Of a stretch of 64,000 nt of DNA, positions 60,138 to 64,000 are shown piece after piece. The position numbers and the translations under genes are program-made. The notes beneath the pieces were generated by a model, which ran no database searches, was not told where the DNA came from, and worked only from the letters and a program-made list of their open reading frames with translations. Position 1 is the stretch's first letter; every line of letters begins with the position of its first letter. The stretch is from assembly GCA_015698045.1 (NCBI GenBank), contig BLAL01000018.1:1240001-1304000 (forward strand), given 5' to 3'. Origin of the DNA: Rhizophagus clarus (lineage: Eukaryota > Glomeromycota > Glomeromycetes > Glomerales > Glomeraceae).

Positions 60138-60390
60138 TAACGTATTTTAAAATAATAATGTTTTTTGTGAAAAGATTAATGATAAGTTGAGGTGAAAATG
60201 TCCCGTATTTATATTTCTAATTATTTATTTTTGACGTGTAATTCCTACTTAGAAATCCATTCGTTTTCAAATTTCAATTCGCTTATCAATGTATCATAGA
60301 GGCTTATTGTTCGTTTAGTGACATGAGATAAACAGCCACGATGTGGCTAAAATACTTATACCGGTAAATACTCACTAACATCATATCTGG

Positions 60391-60808
60391 AATCTGTGAC
60401 AGGTTTTGTGGCGCGGCAATTTGGAAAAAGAGAAATAACTATTCTTCCTTTTGTCATTGAACTTTTAAAATTTTACCCTAGGTGTGATGTTACCCGCCCT
60501 ACAAGTTTACTTAAAGTTAGAAAGGCAGATTTAAAGGCCGTTTTTGACTTTACATATAAACAATTGATTTTTTATCGTCTTTGCTGATCATTTCTAAAAT
60601 TGGATTTGGCGAAAAAAAAAATGTTTTATTTGAATAGACCAAAAGTGACATTTAAAACTTCCTTTAGCACTCTAGGTAAACTTGCAGAGCAGCCAAAATT
60701 ACATCTATTATACAACTTTTATACCTATATGTTAAAGTGTATAAGAAAAAATTTTGATTTTTTGCATTTTTTGCTGCTCCACAATTTGCCACAAAACCTG
60801 TCACAGAC
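60391..60808. mobile_element. TIR element related to the foldback family
   Basis: Inverted ends TCTGTGACAGGTTTTGTGGC (60393-60412 and its complement about 60787-60807). Internal AAGTTTACTTAAAGTTAG and GTAAACTTGCAGAGCAG are an inverted pair resembling the internal arms of the foldback elements at 3.5 and 5.5 kb. Non-coding; no clear target duplication. Confidence 0.5.
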
Positions 60809-60829
60809 AATTGCGTGGGCGAATTTTCA

Positions 60830-62140
60830 TTCATTTACAAAATTGCGCAATATTTCCCGTGATGCCAACATCGAAAGTTGCGAAAAGTTGCTTATTACCG
60901 TAATATGTGTAAGACGTTTTAAATAGTCCGTGATACATGACGAATTTTCTATTTTAATATACAAAACCTTATCTAATCATAAATTCTAATTCGAAGATTG
61001 CTCGATGACTATACCTTTTAACTTCCCTCGATAAATAAAATAATAAAATTTCATTTTTCTTAGCTTATCTGTAAGAAAATGTCATGTGAAAATATTCTGT
61101 TAATAACAGCATAAATAATATCACATCCTATTACTATTAATCAATATTTTTTTTTTTTTTTGTGAATCATTTACTTTAGGTTTCAGTATAACTGATAAGT
61201 ACAATAATCGCTTAAAAAAAAAGAATATAGTAATAAAATTATATATATATACAGTATATACTTTTACTAAAAATGAAACGAAATTTCGCAGTGCAAATTC
61301 CTTGGACTATTGGATTCAGATACTGTACCAAAATATTATTGTTTATTTCCTTTTTGGTAAAATAACAAATTGCGTTCGAATCGATTTTTTTAAGAAAAAT
61401 TTTTCACGAGACAAAAAAATTATTACAAGGAGCGAAATTTGTATCAAAATCATGAAAAAGCTTTATTTGTGCAGATATGGTTTGTAAAGCAACAATTATT
61501 TTATTTTTTATTAAAAAAAAAAAAAAGAGAAATTCGAAATTCGGTATAAAAATCTCTCTCGATGTCTTTATAGCATAACTTTACATAATATTGAAGATTA
61601 TAATTACCATGGTGCAAAACCAAATATAAATCTACATACAGAAGTGAACGGTTTGTAAGAAATTTTCATTCATTTTTATTTATGCTTTACGATTTTTTAA
61701 AAAATTTAAATGTGTTACCTTTAAATATATGGGACGTGCGTCTGTTAAAAGGGGGAAAATTTAGATATGTAGATCATGCGTGCAAAATCGATTAAAATGA
61801 GAATTAACAATATTAACAAGCCAATTAAATGAACGATTGGAACGTTTGTAATAAATTTGAGAATTTTATGAATTGGAATTTTTGAAAACTTTTTTAAGAA
61901 TGTAATTAATCTTAACGGATCTAACGCACCCTTAAGTTAACAATTTTTTTTTTATATGACTGGTTTTTGGGGAGTTATAGGTCTTGAGGTAAAACTTTCC
62001 TCAAAATCCATTTTATTAATAATTTTAATTAACATTTTTTTTTAGAGATAATGTTTTCTCAATTTCTACATAATTTATTATTTTTTAACTTGTGATACAA
62101 TAATTTATTTATTCGATCGATAAATATATATTTACAAAAA
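60830..62140. other. AT-rich stretch, no gene seen
   Basis: Short ORFs only, mostly in homopolymer-rich sequence. No RNA gene or repeat family recognised. Confidence 0.35.
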
Positions 62141-62145
62141 TATTG

Positions 62146-62216
62146 TTTTAAATTACAAAATTTAAATTACAAGTTTTAAATTACAAGTTTTAAATTATGA
62201 GTTTTAAATCACAAGT
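62146..62216. repeat. Minisatellite, about 14-bp unit
   Basis: About five imperfect tandem copies of TTTTAAATTACAAG, with single-base changes (ATGAG, TCACAAG) in the later copies. Confidence 0.7.
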
Positions 62217-62956
62217 TCGTAAAATCCTTTAAGTCTTATTGTAAACAAAACATTATAAAGCTTATTTTAAACATAAAAAACTATGATAATTATCATGTTA
62301 ACGTGAATTGTTTCTCGTGAAGGATGCACCAAACGATATCGTGACATTAAATGAATTAAAAAAGACATGTGTTTAATTCATTACTCGGAAAGGAGGGAAA
62401 AATTTTTGTTTGCCCATCTGCGCAGCAGTTGGGCGTCATTAAATCATTAAATAAAGTTCAAAAAAATGAAATTAATTCAATACAAGCTCGAAAAGGAGGG
62501 TGGGTTCATGATTTTTTACATCTCATTTTGCGAGAAGTAATGGGTTGATGAGAGCGAATTACCGTTAGTAGTCTAACTAGAGAACTATTATCGGTTTGTT
62601 TGTTACATTTTTTGAGATGTAGGGTATGAAGTTGTATTTTTTTTTTTTGAGAAATCGAGCGTTTATTTATAATGTATCTTATCAATAAAATATCTATTCG
62701 GGTAACAGAATTATTTTTTTTTCGTATAACAATAAAATTTTTTCGTTATCAATTTTATCAATTACACTTTAAATGGGATCATTTAAAAATTTGAAATTGT
62801 CAAATGATCAAAAAAAAAAAAAATTTTTCATGCACGGAATTCTGTGTTTCTTTTGTTTTAATTTTTACAATTAAGTTTGTGCTAATCCAAAATTGGTAAT
62901 TTATTATTTTCAAAATTTGGTGATAATCTTAAGCAGATCTTATTGACTATCAATTT

Positions 62957-63080
62957 CCATACCAGACATGTATTATTTTATTAAAGGCCTATACTAGTCA
63001 TGTATTAAATTCTATACCAGTCATGTATTAGTCATGTATTAAATTCCGTACTAGTAGTCATCATGTATTAAAGTCTATAA
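62957..63080. repeat. Minisatellite with CATGTATTA core
   Basis: Four to five imperfect copies of a roughly 29-bp unit, TA(C/T)(C/T)AGTCATGTATTAAA plus a variable part, with one half-unit duplication. Confidence 0.65.
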
Positions 63081-64000
63081 CTATTGTGATAGTGATAATA
63101 ATTCAAAATATTTTTGTTTTTTAATTGAAAAAATGCGATAAAAATCGTCACGTTAATGCAAAAGATCGTCTGTGATACGTAAACGTACTTCTTGCTGCGT
63201 AAGATCTCTTTCTTCCGGAAACCATTATTTTGAAAAAAAAATACGATTCAGATGATCATGAAACATTCTTCTCCTGTAAACACTGCAATCATATATGGTT
63301 AATATGGAATATAATAATTATTATTAAGGGACGAATCTATATAATCCGCAGATCTTAGTGTGGTACAAATCCCGTGACGTGAATTTCCTTTTCAGTTTGT
63401 AGTCGAAGTATGGTAAAGAGGTTCCATAAGTTCGTTCTAAGTTTCTAAAAACAATTACACATTGAATACAAAGAGAACAATATGATCGTCAAAGGCGTAT
63501 TGAATACAACTTTTTCAGGTAATTAAATTCTCTAAAAGGATTAATTAATAGGGGTTAAAAGAATCTATTTTTATGTCGTTATTAATCAAATTTAAATCAA
63601 TTTACGAAAAAATCAATTTTTAAAGGTTACAACATGCCAAGTAATCTATTTTTTTTTTTTTTTTTTTTGATTTTATAAATGAAACTTAAAAAAAAAAATT
63701 TTTTTCTTTTTTGAAACATAAACAAAAAAGCGAACTATCAAAATCTTATCATGTTATTGATTATTATAACAGGTTCTCAATAACAATTTATTATTCATTT
63801 TTTTTTTTTTTGTTACATTTCGGAGGAAATTCAATACATATTGGCGTTTAAGAATTATTTATTTGGCATCATATTTTATAGATAAAGTTCATTTATTTTT
63901 TTTTTTTTTTTTTAAAAAAAAAAAATCCAAATCGGACTAGGATCCTTATCGATCTTATCAAAGAAAAAAAATAATCAATACGAACAAATTTGGTAAATTA
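63081..64000. other. AT-rich end of window, no gene seen
   Basis: Long T and A runs (for example 63651-63669 and 63895-63923). No coding sequence supported. Confidence 0.35.

Noticed and set aside
1..64000. CRISPR array, rRNA or tRNA genes
   Set aside because: No regular short repeats with unique spacers, no cloverleaf with a T-arm consensus and no rRNA-like stretches were found on reading; the tandem units are kilobase-scale gene duplications.

Overview
The window is AT-rich eukaryotic DNA, with long A/T homopolymers, spliceosomal introns of about 60-100 nt and dense transposon remains. Gene content points to an early-diverging fungus, most like an arbuscular mycorrhizal fungus (Glomeromycotina, Rhizophagus-like). 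Pointers are relics of a kinase/Sel1 family, a patatin-type lipase gene with TPR-like repeats, MULE and P-like transposons, and a U12-type AT-AC intron. The assignment is inference; no marker gene settles it.

1-23.3 kb: the most striking part. A roughly 1.4-2.0 kb unit is repeated, and nine copies carry an intact 32-codon ORF. Five lie on the minus strand (ORFs at 1298, 2739, 4751, 6782, 8195) and four on the plus strand (10577, 11991, 14493, 22776). All nine peptides end in the same 11 residues, PLKPTNQCSIM, closing with a CaaX farnesylation motif (CSIM). Length, C-terminus and a Glu-Arg/Gln pair eight residues before the Cys resemble fungal lipopeptide mating-pheromone precursors. Every copy has a TATAAATA box 120-160 bp upstream of the ATG. 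Most have a TGAAACA-type element (the Ste12 pheromone response element of yeast) 200-320 bp upstream. A conserved hairpin follows the stop by about 80-110 nt. One copy has its promoter segment inverted. At least two decayed copies also exist. Foldback elements, a pogo-like MITE, a retroposed insert and a MULE (15.7-18.4 kb) nested in a Tc1-like non-autonomous element interrupt the array.

24.8-28.9 kb: a large intronless gene pair or frameshifted gene. It has a J-like HPD motif, a Gly/Ala-rich membrane segment and TPR-like repeats, then a patatin-like phospholipase in another frame 7 nt later.

31.3-38.3 kb: two ordinary multi-exon genes. These are diphthine-ammonia ligase DPH6 (16 exons, 708 aa) and an endosomal-type Na+/H+ exchanger (9 exons, 549 aa), the latter with an AT-AC intron.

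38.3-48.8 kb: gene-poor, with decayed kinase/Sel1 and Uma2-like genes and two small hypothetical genes.

48.8-56.6 kb: a decayed zinc-finger transposase gene split by a 5.5 kb P-element-like transposon. The transposon has 7-bp target duplications and a seven-exon transposase gene with one homopolymer frameshift.

57-60 kb: a secreted cupredoxin-like protein with a long Asn run, and a secreted alpha-carbonic anhydrase. From 60.4 kb to the end I see one TIR element, minisatellites and AT-rich sequence, but no convincing gene.
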